Positions 32,781-43,664 of a stretch of 48,465 nt of DNA are shown piece by piece. The DNA lies in contig JAFMYY010000009.1 in NCBI GenBank assembly GCA_017948555.1, positions 1 through 48,465 on the forward strand. Direction: 5' to 3'. This stretch comes from Cesiribacteraceae bacterium YIM B00369 (GTDB lineage: Bacteria > Bacteroidota > Bacteroidia > Cytophagales > Cyclobacteriaceae). Position 1 is the stretch's first letter; each line of letters starts with the position of its first letter. The notes beneath the pieces were generated by a model. That model was given only the letters and a program-made list of their open reading frames with translations. It did not search any database and was not told where the DNA came from. A program made the position numbers and the translations under genes.

Positions 32781-33476
32781 ATGATGAACAAAGTGGTAAA
32801 CGGCCCCGATGAAGCAATCAGGGACATCGGCGATAATGCCGTTTTAATGTTGGGTGGTTTTGGCCTGTGCGGCATTCCGGAAAATTCTATTGAAGCACTC
32901 CTCCGGAAAGGAGTAAAAGGGCTTACGTGCATATCCAATAATGCAGGCGTCGACGATTTTGGCATTGGCCTTATGCTCCAAAGCAGGCAGGTCCGTAAAA
33001 TGATCTCCTCTTATGTAGGGGAAAATGCAGAATTTGAACGCCAGCTCCTCAGCGGAGAGCTGGAGGTGGAACTGATTCCTCAAGGCACACTGGCCGAACG
33101 CATCAGGGCTGGCGGAGCAGGCATCCCTGCCTTTTTTACGCCTGCAGGATTTGGAACAGAGGTTGCAGAGGGTAAAGAAGTAAGAGAATTCGATGGAAAG
33201 AAATACCTCCTGGAAAGCTGGTTAAAAGCAGACTTTTCACTCATTAAAGCATGGAAAGGCGATACGGCCGGCAACCTTATATTCAAAGGAACTGCCCGCA
33301 ACTTTAACCCGATAATGGCCGCTGCAGGTAAAATTACCATAGCCGAAGTGGAAGAACTGCTACCTGCCGGAGAGCTTGTTCCAAACTTTATTCATACCCC
33401 CGGAATTTACGTCCAGCGCATTTATCAGGGCAGTAATTACGAAAAAAGAATAGAGAAAAGAACAACGAGTCAATAA
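32781..33476 (+). CDS. scoA: 3-oxoacid CoA-transferase subunit A
   Basis: Alpha subunit of a family I CoA transferase that moves CoA between succinyl-CoA and 3-oxoacids. The 231 aa protein has [19 protein letters not shown] (about residues 24-42), the [20 protein letters not shown] stretch and [20 protein letters not shown]. The substrate is not certain; acetoacetate is usual. Unusually, the beta subunit gene starts 467 bases later, with a degenerate frame between them (33661-33957). Confidence 0.93.
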   Translation: MMNKVVNGPDEAIRDIGDNAVLMLGGFGLCGIPENSIEALLRKGVKGLTCISNNAGVDDFGIGLMLQSRQVRKMISSYVGENAEFERQLLSGELEVELIPQGTLAERIRAGGAGIPAFFTPAGFGTEVAEGKEVREFDGKKYLLESWLKADFSLIKAWKGDTAGNLIFKGTARNFNPIMAAAGKITIAEVEELLPAGELVPNFIHTPGIYVQRIYQGSNYEKRIEKRTTSQ

Positions 33477-33660
33477 ACTGAAGCTTCTTTTGAACCCCGG
33501 AAATGCACTTATTTTGCATAATGCAAAAGAAAAAACATAAGACCGGCTCCTGACATCAAATTACACCCCAAACCTTCATTTGCAAAAAAATAAATCCTTT
33601 AACTGAGTTTCTTTATCCCCTCAATGAAAAATGTGGATTGCATATCAGGGAATAATATAA

Positions 33661-33957
33661 TGTACATATCAGCACTATTTCCTGAAAGCACGGGAAGCTG
33701 AAATAAAAGCAGGTTTTAATCAAAAACTGAAAATTACGTATAAGGTACTTAAGGGACAAAATATAGAGAAGGCTAAGCGGAGGAGTTTTCTATACACCGT
33801 AAGTCCGGGAGCATTAGCAGATAAAACTGTTATTAAAAATTATGAAAATGGCTATTGCAGCACCTTAATGAAGGGAACTAAGGCCATTATTGAAAAATTA
33901 CCGGCTAACGCATCAGCAAATAAACAAATTAACCAATTAACCTATGGCTCTGGATAA
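33661..33957 (+). pseudogene. Open frame lacking a start codon (probable gene remnant)
   Basis: In the 467-base gap between scoA and scoB, one frame is open for 98 codons from just after a TAA (33658-33660) to TAA (33955-33957), overlapping the first codons of scoB. Its translation includes KAREAEIKAGFNQKLKIT and, further on, RRSFLYTVSPGALADKTVI, which look protein-like rather than random, but no ATG, GTG or TTG lies near the 5' end. I do not recognise the family. It may be the 3' part of a decayed gene or a frameshifted ORF. The rest of the gap shows no other gene. Confidence 0.4.
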
Positions 33958-34603
33958 AATTGGCATTGCAAAACGAATAGCGCAGGAAATAAAGGACGGG
34001 ATGTATATTAACCTTGGCATTGGCATACCCACGCTGGTGGCGAACTATATTCCCGAAGGTATTGATGTCGTACTACAGTCGGAAAATGGCCTGCTGGGAA
34101 TAGGTCCTTTTCCCGTAGACGAAGAGGTTGACCCAGATCTGATTAATGCAGGAAAGCAAACCATCAGCATGAGACCAGGCTCAGTACTCTTTAATTCTGC
34201 AGAAAGTTTTGCCATGATCCGCGGGGGGCATGTAAACCTTACCATACTCGGTGCCATGGAGGTATCGGAAAACGGTGATATTGCCAACTGGAAAATACCC
34301 GGAAAAATGGTAAAGGGTATGGGCGGAGCCATGGATCTTGTGGCTTCAGCCGAAAATATTATTGTAGCCATGCAGCACCGGAGCCGCGAAGGAGAATCTA
34401 AATTATTGAAGGAATGCCGCCTGCCCTTAACCGGCATCCGCTGTGTAAAAAAAATAATAACCGACCTTGCAGTGCTGGAAGTACTGCCGGAAGGAGGTTT
34501 TAAATTACTGGAAAGAGCCCCCGGAGTATCTGCAGAGGAAATTCAGGAGGCAACAGAAGGCAAACTTATCATTGATCCGAACGTAAAAGAAATCCAAATC
34601 TGA
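33944..34603 (+). CDS. scoB: 3-oxoacid CoA-transferase subunit B
   Basis: Beta subunit of the same CoA transferase as scoA. The 219 aa protein has the catalytic glutamate in QSENGLLGIGPF (about residue 48), MYINLGIGIPTLVANY before it, and NAGKQTISMRPGSVLFNSAESF. It ends with a GKLIIDP tail. It starts at the ATG at 33944 and lies 19 bases before the first M48 peptidase gene. Confidence 0.94.
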   Translation: MALDKIGIAKRIAQEIKDGMYINLGIGIPTLVANYIPEGIDVVLQSENGLLGIGPFPVDEEVDPDLINAGKQTISMRPGSVLFNSAESFAMIRGGHVNLTILGAMEVSENGDIANWKIPGKMVKGMGGAMDLVASAENIIVAMQHRSREGESKLLKECRLPLTGIRCVKKIITDLAVLEVLPEGGFKLLERAPGVSAEEIQEATEGKLIIDPNVKEIQI

Positions 34604-34622
34604 TTTTGTACTATTAAACACT

Positions 34623-35429
34623 ATGAACAGAAACCATCTCTTAGCTCTTTTATTAATCGTTTTCTCGGCGGGATTTTCCGCCTGTGACCGAAACAACGAT
34701 TTTGTTTTATTTTCTTACCAGAACGATGTTTCCCTCGGTGCGCAGGTGAATGAAGAAATACTCAGTAAGCCCGATGAATACCCGATCCTTTCTGAAAAGG
34801 CCTATCCGGAAGCATATTCAATATTAAGGGGAATGTTAAACGACATTCTGTCCTCAGAAGCCATTGTGTATGAAGATGCATTTGCCTATGACTCTATCAA
34901 GATTATTCAGGACGACAGCACATTGAATGCATTTGCCACTCCCGGCGGATATATTTATGTGTATACCGGCCTGATTAAATACCTCGATTCACCCGACCAC
35001 CTTGCAGGAGTTTTAGGTCATGAAATTGCACATGCCGACCAAAGGCATTCCAGCAAGGCACTTCAGAACCAAATGGGGGTGCAGGTTTTATTAGACATTG
35101 TTTTGGGGCAGAACCAGGGTGCCGTAACACAGGTGCTTTCACAACTGGGTGCACTGAGGTATGGAAGAAGTGCTGAAACTGAGGCAGATGAATTTTCGGT
35201 AAAATACCTGAGCAGCAGCGGTTCGCCTTACCAGTGCACAGGTGCTGCAGGCTTTTTTGAAAAACTTACCAGGGAAGGCAGTGGCCCCTCTGTTCCGGAA
35301 TTTTTGAGCACCCACCCTAATCCTGAAAACAGGGTGGAATTTATACACCAGACCGCTGCAGCCATTAACTGCGACACTGATCCTTCAGGACTCAATACTC
35401 TGGAGAGGTTACAAAAAGCATTGCCATAA
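34623..35429 (+). CDS. M48 family metallopeptidase, lipoprotein (copy 1)
   Basis: 268 aa exported Zn peptidase. The lipobox FSAC with the cysteine at about residue 21 follows a hydrophobic signal. The HExxH motif (GVLGHEIAHADQRH, about residue 139) and third ligand region ETEADEFSVKYL (about 187) are intact, and LNAFATPGGYIYVYTGL precedes them. Family members degrade or check outer-membrane or periplasmic proteins (BepA/LoiP-like). It has a close paralogue 174 bases downstream. The target is unknown. Confidence 0.9.
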   Translation: MNRNHLLALLLIVFSAGFSACDRNNDFVLFSYQNDVSLGAQVNEEILSKPDEYPILSEKAYPEAYSILRGMLNDILSSEAIVYEDAFAYDSIKIIQDDSTLNAFATPGGYIYVYTGLIKYLDSPDHLAGVLGHEIAHADQRHSSKALQNQMGVQVLLDIVLGQNQGAVTQVLSQLGALRYGRSAETEADEFSVKYLSSSGSPYQCTGAAGFFEKLTREGSGPSVPEFLSTHPNPENRVEFIHQTAAAINCDTDPSGLNTLERLQKALP

Positions 35430-35537
35430 ACAGCAAAGCCCCATACCGGAAAAAGTTAATGCTACCTTTAAAGCTCTCTTGCGGTAATGTAAAAAGGTGG
35501 CAGCTTTAAAATTTTCTCAGCAACCAGGAAGAAGGAA

Positions 35538-35572
35538 AACTGCTCTATGACTGTTTCAGGTATAGAGCAGTT
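35538..35572 (+). other. Inverted repeat between the two M48 genes
   Basis: AACTGCTCTA pairs with TAGAGCAGTT over 10 bp around a 15-nt loop. There is no T-run after it (TCTATAATA), so it may be a weak terminator or an mRNA structure. Confidence 0.45.
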
Positions 35573-35602
35573 CTATAATATAACCATTCATTTATTTCAG
35601 CC

Positions 35603-36448
35603 ATGGAAAATATAAGTAAATATATACCATCAACCTACATACATAATTTACTTATATATATAACTGTTGCATTCACCTTCTTTGCCTTTTCATCCTGCGA
35701 CAGGAATAATAATGTAAACTTTATAGATCCGGCAGAAGATGTGGTGCTGGGGCAGCAACTATCAGAAGAGATATTAAAGAACAGGGAGCAGTTTCCTGTA
35801 CTAAACCCCGAACAATACCCGCAAAGCTATGCTTATTTACGGGACATGGTAAAAACCATTCTTGAAGGTGGGGAAGTTGCCTACAGGGAAGAGTTTCCAT
35901 GGAAAATATATATAATCAAAGATGATAATACCCTTAATGCTTTTGCTACCCCGGGCGGGTATATTTATGTATATACCGGATTAATTAAATTTCTTGAAAC
36001 AGAAGGAGACCTGGCCGGGGTGCTTGGCCATGAAATAGCGCATGCAGATTTGCGGCATGCCAGCCGTCAGCTTCAAAAAGCCCATGGACTGAATTTTGTT
36101 TTAAATTTACTGACTGGTGGCGACAGCAGGAATATTGCCGGAGAAATAGTGGCTCAGCTGGCAGGACAACTGGCTGGTTTACAGTTTAGCCGCGAATATG
36201 AAAAAGAGGCCGATGCACGTTCCGTGGATTACCTTGCACACACCCCTTACCCATGCAATGGTGCCGCCATGTTTTTCCAAAAAATGGAAGAGCAGGAGAA
36301 AGGTGGCAGGGTACCCTCCTTTCTCAGCACCCACCCTCATCCGGAAAACAGGATAAAGGAAATAGAAAAGAGAAGCAGGAAACTGGGGTGCAGTACCGAA
36401 CCATCTGCCTCATCTCCTTATCAGCAATTTAAAAACACCCTTCCTTAA
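35603..36448 (+). CDS. M48 family metallopeptidase, lipoprotein (copy 2)
   Basis: 281 aa paralogue of the gene at 34623. The lipobox is FSSC near residue 32, the Zn motif is GVLGHEIAHADLRH (about 150), and the third ligand region is EKEADARSVDYL (about 202). The two proteins share the order CDRNNN, LNAFATPGGYIYVYTGLIK, HEIAHAD, STHP(N/H)PENR and a closing cysteine. The second copy has a longer N-terminal stretch. Tandem duplication is evident; the proteins have since diverged, so functions may have split. Confidence 0.9.
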   Translation: MENISKYIPSTYIHNLLIYITVAFTFFAFSSCDRNNNVNFIDPAEDVVLGQQLSEEILKNREQFPVLNPEQYPQSYAYLRDMVKTILEGGEVAYREEFPWKIYIIKDDNTLNAFATPGGYIYVYTGLIKFLETEGDLAGVLGHEIAHADLRHASRQLQKAHGLNFVLNLLTGGDSRNIAGEIVAQLAGQLAGLQFSREYEKEADARSVDYLAHTPYPCNGAAMFFQKMEEQEKGGRVPSFLSTHPHPENRIKEIEKRSRKLGCSTEPSASSPYQQFKNTLP

Positions 36449-36607
36449 TAATATTTTTTTATCTTCAACATTCCCGTTCATAACAAAAAAGCATATCTGA
36501 TTATTTATTGCAGCAAAAAATACGAAAGATAGCTCCAAAGATTCTATAATCTTTTCAGTTCAAACATCAAATATGTAATTTTACAGCATCATTAAATTCT
36601 GTACTAC

Positions 36608-36967
36608 ATGAAAAAATCCCGAATACAATTTGAGGTCGAACTGGACGATAAGAATATTCCTGAAAAAATCTTCTGGGATGCCACAGACAAAGAAGATGAC
36701 GGCCTGAACGAAACGAAGTCTATTACTATCAGCCTCTGGGACCATTTTAATAAAAATACAATGCGGATTGACCTGTGGACAAAGGATATGTCTATGGATG
36801 AGCAAAAACGCTTTTATGTGGATTGTATCGGAGGATTAGCCCAAAGCATTTTAACGGCTACAGGCGATGAATTTATGTCGGGCGAAATTAATAAACTTTG
36901 CGAGAGGTTTGTTAAGCATATCCAGGAAGAAGAACGGAAACAAAGGGAAAAAGAAAAACAGAAATAA
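36608..36967 (+). CDS. gldC: Gliding motility protein GldC
   Basis: 119 aa protein matching GldC: KKSRIQFEVELDDKNIPEKIF, WDATDKEDDGLNETKSITISLWD, MRIDLWTKDMSMDEQKRFYVD and a charged C-terminal helix (QEEERKQREKEKQK). GldC is linked to Bacteroidota gliding motility, but its biochemical role is unknown and it also occurs in non-gliding species. It is monocistronic by spacing, followed by a structured terminator. The core GldJKLMN/SprA genes are not in this window. Confidence 0.92.
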   Translation: MKKSRIQFEVELDDKNIPEKIFWDATDKEDDGLNETKSITISLWDHFNKNTMRIDLWTKDMSMDEQKRFYVDCIGGLAQSILTATGDEFMSGEINKLCERFVKHIQEEERKQREKEKQK

Positions 36968-36992
36968 TCTTTTACCTGTACCTGCTATCAGT

Positions 36993-37057
36993 AAAGCTAT
37001 CAATGGCGATCAACAACGGGCAAAACTCCTGTTAAACCGCTTATTGATAGCTTTTTT
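36993..37057 (+). terminator. Extended terminator after gldC
   Basis: AAAGCTATCAAT and ATTGATAGCTTT pair perfectly over 12 bp around a 38-nt loop that can itself pair in part, followed by TTT. The long loop is unusual for an intrinsic terminator. The 301 bases to the next ORF hold no other recognisable element. Confidence 0.65.
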
Positions 37058-37268
37058 AATTCCATCAACTCTATAATAAAATAAAGCTCCTCCTTTATGT
37101 GGAAATTTTTAAATAACCGGATAATTTTAAAGTGCAGCTAAAATAAACTTGTATAAATCCACTATTTAATGTAGCTTTATCACCACATATTTAGCTGATT
37201 TCAAGTTTCACTTGATATGAACAAATTTCACCGGAATTCAGGTCCGGTATATAGGTAAAGAGGAAATT

Positions 37269-37484
37269 ATGGAAAGTTCAACAGATTTTACTACCGGAGC
37301 TTTTCCGGAAAAGGATATGATTCCGGTCCTGATGAAACTTTTAAATGAAGATAAGGCCGCAGATAAAGAGGAGGTTTTAAGGCTGAAAAAATTGCTGCAG
37401 GAAGGAAAAACAGATACGGTTTACCAGATACTATCGCACCGCAAGGCAGTAGCTTCGGTTAAAACAGGGAATCCCCGGGAATAG
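37269..37484 (+). CDS. Small hypothetical protein (71 aa)
   Basis: A short acidic, charged ORF with a good ribosome-binding sequence (AAAGAGGAAA, 8 bases before the ATG at 37269). The predicted sequence has amphipathic helices (VLMKLLNEDKAADKEEVLR, LKKLLQEGKTDTVYQIL) with no signal peptide or membrane segment. I do not recognise a family. It ends 22 bases before the stop of the convergent histidine kinase gene, and no terminator is obvious between them. It could be a small regulator of the neighbouring signalling genes, but nothing in the sequence shows this. Confidence 0.5.
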   Translation: MESSTDFTTGAFPEKDMIPVLMKLLNEDKAADKEEVLRLKKLLQEGKTDTVYQILSHRKAVASVKTGNPRE

Positions 37485-37506
37485 CAATTTATTTCATTAA
37501 GCCTTT

Positions 37507-40041
37507 TTATTTTAACCATAGGGTAAAAACAGTTCCCCCGTTTATCCTGCTTTCCACCTCAATATACCCATCCATCGCCTCCACATAACTCTTTACCAAA
37601 AACAGGCCTGTCCCTCTTCCTTCGGAAGAATTATGAAATTTCTTATACAACATAAAAACTTTTTCACCAGCCATTTTCCTGTCAAAACCAATGCCATTAT
37701 CTGAAATGGTAACTTTTACTCCCCCATCCCGGCTAACTTCCCCGTTTATATTTACTTCAAGAGGGCGCTCACGCGAACGGAATTTAACAGCATTGGATAA
37801 TAGGTTATAGAAAATACTATAGAAATAAGGTTTACAGCCATACACAAACAATTCATCTTCTCCCATATTAACAAAAACCTTTCCATTGCAGCCATCCAGT
37901 GGCTCCTGCAGCCTCGCTACTGCTTCCCGGCATATCACTTTTAAATTTATTTTTTCTTTTTCAAGAGTATCCTTTTTATCCCTGACAGAAAGAATCCGGT
38001 TAATATCTTTTAGCACAGCGTCGAGCTGGTGAACACTCTGCTTCAAAAAGGCATGAGTTTTATCATACTCTGCTGAGTGCTTATCCATAGCAGTAAGCAA
38101 ATCGGTTAAACCCAGGGCATTTGCCACAGGCCCACGCAGGTTATGGGAAACCATATAGGTAAACTGTTGCAAATCCCTGTTGTGTCTGTAAAGTTCCTGA
38201 GTCAGCTGCAATGCACTTTCTTCCGATTCTTTCCTTGCCGTAACATCAGTCTGTACATTAATAATCCTTGTTACCTTACCAGCTGCATCTTTTACCGGTG
38301 TTAAATCAAGGGAAAGCCACACCTTCTCACCCGACTTTTTGTAGTTAAGTATTTCTTCAGAGAAAGGCTTTCCTTCATACATCTTTTCATCAATCCTTTT
38401 TACTGTGGCCATATCTGTTTCAGGCCCCTTAAGGATTGAGCGCGGAGTCTTCCCTGCCGCTTCGGAAAAGGAGTAACCCGTAATTTTTGTAAAGCCTTCG
38501 TTTACCCACTCTGTAATGCCCTCTGCAGTCAGTATCATTACGCCGTTATTTGTTTTACTTGCCACCAGCGAAAGCTTCTCCAGCTCCTGTTTTGCTCTGA
38601 TATTTTCTGTTATATCATCAAAATAAACAGATAAGCCCTCTTCTGAAGGAAAGGCCTTCACCTGCAGCCACATTTTAGTCCGCGCCAGGTATGCCTCAAA
38701 ATGGACAGCTCTCCCGCTTGAAACCGCCAGGTTATACTGCCTGAAAAAAACACCGTTTACTTCTTCAGGATAAACATCCCAGATATTTTTCCCTATACTC
38801 TCACTTGCTTCTATATGAAGCAGCCGCTCAAACTCATAATTTATATAGGTGAAATTCCAGTTTCTGTCCAGGGTAAAAAAAGCATCGGTTATACTTTCAA
38901 ATATGGTATTCAGCTTCTTTGCCTGCTGCTTTATAATATTGTGGGAAGAAATAATTTCAGTGATATCTTTAAAAATAGCATAAACACCTGCTATCTCCAT
39001 ATTTACCTCAACAGGAATTTTTGTTACTTCAAATACTTTTTTTCCTGCATCCGGAAAGGAGATTTCAAGTTCAAAATTCACCTGCTTCCCTTTGAGACAA
39101 TCCTGCATGTATTTATGGCATTCAGGACCTGTTTTGGCCGGCAGAAAAGAGGAAAGGGGCTTGTTTATTATTTCCTCCCTTTCAACGCCAAAATACCTGG
39201 TAACAGCGGGGTTAACATCTAAAAGAATGCCCTCCGGGTTTTCCATGATTACCATATCAGGATTGGCTTCAAATAAAGACCGGAACTTCTCCTCACTTTC
39301 CTTCAGCTTCACCCTGCTGGTAACCCGCTCGGTAATGTCCCTTGAGCTGCTGACCAATGCTCTAACCTCAGGGTTCTGTAACTGGTTGGTTACCCTGGTT
39401 TCGAGCCAGCGCCACTCACCTCCCGCAGACCTGAACCGGAAATCTGCCAGACTTGTATCTCCATTAATTCCATTACAAAGTACCAACCATGATTCTTTTG
39501 CCTTATCAAGGTCATCAGGGTGAATAAAGCTAAAAACATTTTGGTTTATCAGCATATCACGGGTATATCCGAGGGCCCTCAGGGTAGATCCTACACAATA
39601 TTGAAAATTTCCATCTTCGTCCAGAATGGAAAGTATATCCGCACCATTTTCAAGCATTGCATGCTGAAGCTCATTAAGCTCATGCTCTTTCCTGAAGAAA
39701 AAGCTCTGTCCGCTGTTTTCACGGCCTGAACAATAAAGCACATCCTCCTGCCTGTGCCGGATAACAGTCCAGATCATAGGCACCTCATGACCTGCTTTAT
39801 GAATAAATGTAGTTTTAAAACCGGAACTTTCAGCACTACAAAATAACTCCCCGATCAGCTCTTTTATAATAGCTTTGTCCTGATGGCAGATAAACTGATC
39901 AATGGGGTATCCTTCCAGTTCCTCTGCCGGATAACCAGTAATTTCTTTACAGGCCCCGCTTACATGGAGAAAAATTCCATCTTTCCCCAGAACACCAATT
40001 ACATCAGGTACCTTAGTGATTATCTGCGCTGACTTTTTCAA
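37507..40041 (-). CDS. Multi-PAS sensor histidine kinase
   Basis: 844 aa soluble sensor kinase with no transmembrane segment. About five PAS domains cover residues 8-625; examples are VIGVLGKDGIFLHVSGACKE and, in the last one, NNGVMILTAEGITEWVNEGF with a LOV-like loop (GKTPRSILKG) that lacks the flavin cysteine. The histidine is in MVSHNLRGPVANALG (about residue 660). The ATP-binding domain has NLLSNAVKFR, SDNGIGFD and GRGTGLFLVKSYVEAM. It starts at TTG (40041); no ATG fits. The signal is unknown and no response regulator gene is adjacent, except the REC-PAS kinase upstream. Confidence 0.88.
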   Translation of the reverse strand: MKKSAQIITKVPDVIGVLGKDGIFLHVSGACKEITGYPAEELEGYPIDQFICHQDKAIIKELIGELFCSAESSGFKTTFIHKAGHEVPMIWTVIRHRQEDVLYCSGRENSGQSFFFRKEHELNELQHAMLENGADILSILDEDGNFQYCVGSTLRALGYTRDMLINQNVFSFIHPDDLDKAKESWLVLCNGINGDTSLADFRFRSAGGEWRWLETRVTNQLQNPEVRALVSSSRDITERVTSRVKLKESEEKFRSLFEANPDMVIMENPEGILLDVNPAVTRYFGVEREEIINKPLSSFLPAKTGPECHKYMQDCLKGKQVNFELEISFPDAGKKVFEVTKIPVEVNMEIAGVYAIFKDITEIISSHNIIKQQAKKLNTIFESITDAFFTLDRNWNFTYINYEFERLLHIEASESIGKNIWDVYPEEVNGVFFRQYNLAVSSGRAVHFEAYLARTKMWLQVKAFPSEEGLSVYFDDITENIRAKQELEKLSLVASKTNNGVMILTAEGITEWVNEGFTKITGYSFSEAAGKTPRSILKGPETDMATVKRIDEKMYEGKPFSEEILNYKKSGEKVWLSLDLTPVKDAAGKVTRIINVQTDVTARKESEESALQLTQELYRHNRDLQQFTYMVSHNLRGPVANALGLTDLLTAMDKHSAEYDKTHAFLKQSVHQLDAVLKDINRILSVRDKKDTLEKEKINLKVICREAVARLQEPLDGCNGKVFVNMGEDELFVYGCKPYFYSIFYNLLSNAVKFRSRERPLEVNINGEVSRDGGVKVTISDNGIGFDRKMAGEKVFMLYKKFHNSSEGRGTGLFLVKSYVEAMDGYIEVESRINGGTVFTLWLK

Positions 40042-40204
40042 TTTTTTTCTTTAATTATTCCCGTTTACGCCTTAATCTTTTCACTAAAAAACCACCACCA
40101 GGTTCAGTACAATCTATCTGTAAATAAACACCTTACAACCTTTTAAGAATAAGAGCTAACCATTAAGCCGGCTTGTATAATTTATACACCAGGCACATGA
40201 AGTT

Positions 40205-42016
40205 TTAAGACATTTCAGGATCTAAAAATTCCTTTACCACCGGAATTTTTACTTTTATTTGTGTTCCGGCTCCAATCCCGGAAGTGAGATGAAAGGTACC
40301 ACCTAAAGCATTTATCCTTTCTTTCATATTTCCTAAACCGCCTGTACAGCTTTCTTCTATGTTTATATTAAAACCATTTCCGTTATCCTCAATACTAAAA
40401 AGTATTTCATGTGCACTCTGCTGAAATTCTATCAGTACCCCTGAGGCACGGGAGTGTTTTATCACATTATTCAGGCTTTCCTGCGCCAGGCGGTAAACAG
40501 AAGCCAGGATGGTATTATCTGCTTTCCTGCCCTGGCCAACATAATGAAATACTATTTCTATACCTGTTAACCGCTGTACCTGCTCTGCCAGTTGCCGGAT
40601 CGCATTTTCTATTCCTAACTGTTCAACGCTCCTGGGAGCCATATTAAGGGAGATCCTCCTTACTTCTTCAATCGACTTTTCAAGAAGATCTTCTGTTTCA
40701 CTTATTTTGTTTTCAAAACCATCTCCTGCCTCAATACTGGCCAGCTTAAATTTAGTGGCCACCAGCAGCTGCCCGATTCCCTCATGTATTTCTCTTGCAA
40801 TTCTTTTTCGTTCCTGCATCTGCCCTTCCCAGTTGGCCTCCTCTGTTACCTTGCGTACCGTAACATCATTAACTAATGAAAGTATGGATTCCGGCTCCCC
40901 CTTATCGTCCAGAGAAACCGAATTATACCACTCACAATAAACCTTTTTTCCCTCTTTGGTATATGCATGATTAACATAAGTAAAATTTGTTACCTGTTGT
41001 TCCAGTTTGGCAGTATATACCTGCCTGACCCTTTCCAGATCCTGTGGCTCCAGTAATTTCAAGGCAGAGAGGTGTTTGCCCAAAGCCTCTTTTTCACTCC
41101 AGCCGAACAGCTTTTCCGCCTGTTCAGTCCACCTGCTGATTATACCTTTCCTGTTAAATTCCAGTATAGCCAGGGGAGAGTTTTCAACATGAAACTCCAG
41201 GCGCTTGAGGGCATTATTCAGGGCTTTTTCCACCCGTTTCCGCCTGCTGATATCTCGCATTATTTCCTGATAAAATCCAAAGGATGTTCTGGTAACACTC
41301 AGCTCCACCGGAAAAACCGTTCCATCTTTTTTCTTCCTTATAGTCTCATACCTGTGAACCTTCCCCTGAGGAAGGTCATCGAACTTTGGAAAAGTGGTGC
41401 CTGAAGGGACCAGATCCTCCACCTGCATTCGTAGCAATTCTTCTTTTGTATAGCCCAAAATCTCGCAGGCTTTGGTATTCACTTCCAGAAAACGGGAATT
41501 GCTGTCTCCCACAAATATTCCGTCAGCAGCCTGTTCCAGCAAATGGCGGTATTTTGCTTCACTCCTCCTGGAGGCCACTTCATATTCAATTCTTTTTCTT
41601 TTTTCCCTGCTCTCGCGCAGGGCATTTAATATGGCATACGGAAGCCGGGATAAGTTATCTTTTAATATAAAATCATTTGCTCCTTTTTTAATCAGCTCCA
41701 CTGCCTTTTCCTCTCCCAGAAAGCCCGTTACGAAAAGGACAGGAATAATTTCATGGCTGTAAAACTGTTTTAATTCAAGGGCTTCATGTCCGTTAAAGGC
41801 TGGCAGGTTGTAATCTGATAAAATTATATCGGGATTAAAGTTTTCCAGGGCATCGATAAAAGTTTCCTGCTTGTACACTCTCTTTAAAAAATAAGGTTCC
41901 CGGAGTTTTTCCAGTTCATACCTTACCAGCATTTCATCATCTTCTGAATCTTCAAGCATCAGAATCCTGAGCTCCTTTTTGTTTTCCAATCCGTTAAAAT
42001 GGCTATCCTTATCCAT
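40205..42016 (-). CDS. Hybrid REC-PAS-PAS histidine kinase (HisKA_3 type)
   Basis: 603 aa protein with a response-regulator receiver domain first (about 14-130, phospho-acceptor aspartate in IILSDYNLPAFNG), then two PAS domains (about 145-260 and 280-395), and a NarX/DesK-type kinase core: the histidine in RKRIAREIHEGIGQLLV (about residue 413), SLNNVIKHSRA, EDNGNGFN and GGLGNMKERI. The receiver at the N-terminus suggests it is itself controlled by another kinase. It lies 92 bases downstream of cheB and ahead of the second kinase, so it may be expressed with the chemotaxis genes. Confidence 0.88.
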   Translation of the reverse strand: MDKDSHFNGLENKKELRILMLEDSEDDEMLVRYELEKLREPYFLKRVYKQETFIDALENFNPDIILSDYNLPAFNGHEALELKQFYSHEIIPVLFVTGFLGEEKAVELIKKGANDFILKDNLSRLPYAILNALRESREKRKRIEYEVASRRSEAKYRHLLEQAADGIFVGDSNSRFLEVNTKACEILGYTKEELLRMQVEDLVPSGTTFPKFDDLPQGKVHRYETIRKKKDGTVFPVELSVTRTSFGFYQEIMRDISRRKRVEKALNNALKRLEFHVENSPLAILEFNRKGIISRWTEQAEKLFGWSEKEALGKHLSALKLLEPQDLERVRQVYTAKLEQQVTNFTYVNHAYTKEGKKVYCEWYNSVSLDDKGEPESILSLVNDVTVRKVTEEANWEGQMQERKRIAREIHEGIGQLLVATKFKLASIEAGDGFENKISETEDLLEKSIEEVRRISLNMAPRSVEQLGIENAIRQLAEQVQRLTGIEIVFHYVGQGRKADNTILASVYRLAQESLNNVIKHSRASGVLIEFQQSAHEILFSIEDNGNGFNINIEESCTGGLGNMKERINALGGTFHLTSGIGAGTQIKVKIPVVKEFLDPEMS

Positions 42017-42107
42017 TCCTGATCCTTTTTATCTATTCCACATCATCAAATCTCATCCCCACATTTTCACCGGAATCATGGCAGTCTTTTTGCTGATTTC
42101 TTCCTTT

Positions 42108-43663
<1,556 letters not shown>

Positions 43664-43664
43664 C

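Noticed and set aside
38450..38470. LOV photoreceptor in the multi-PAS kinase
   Set aside because: The fifth PAS domain has a LOV-like loop (GKTPRSILKG), but the flavin-binding cysteine is missing, so light sensing by that domain is unlikely.
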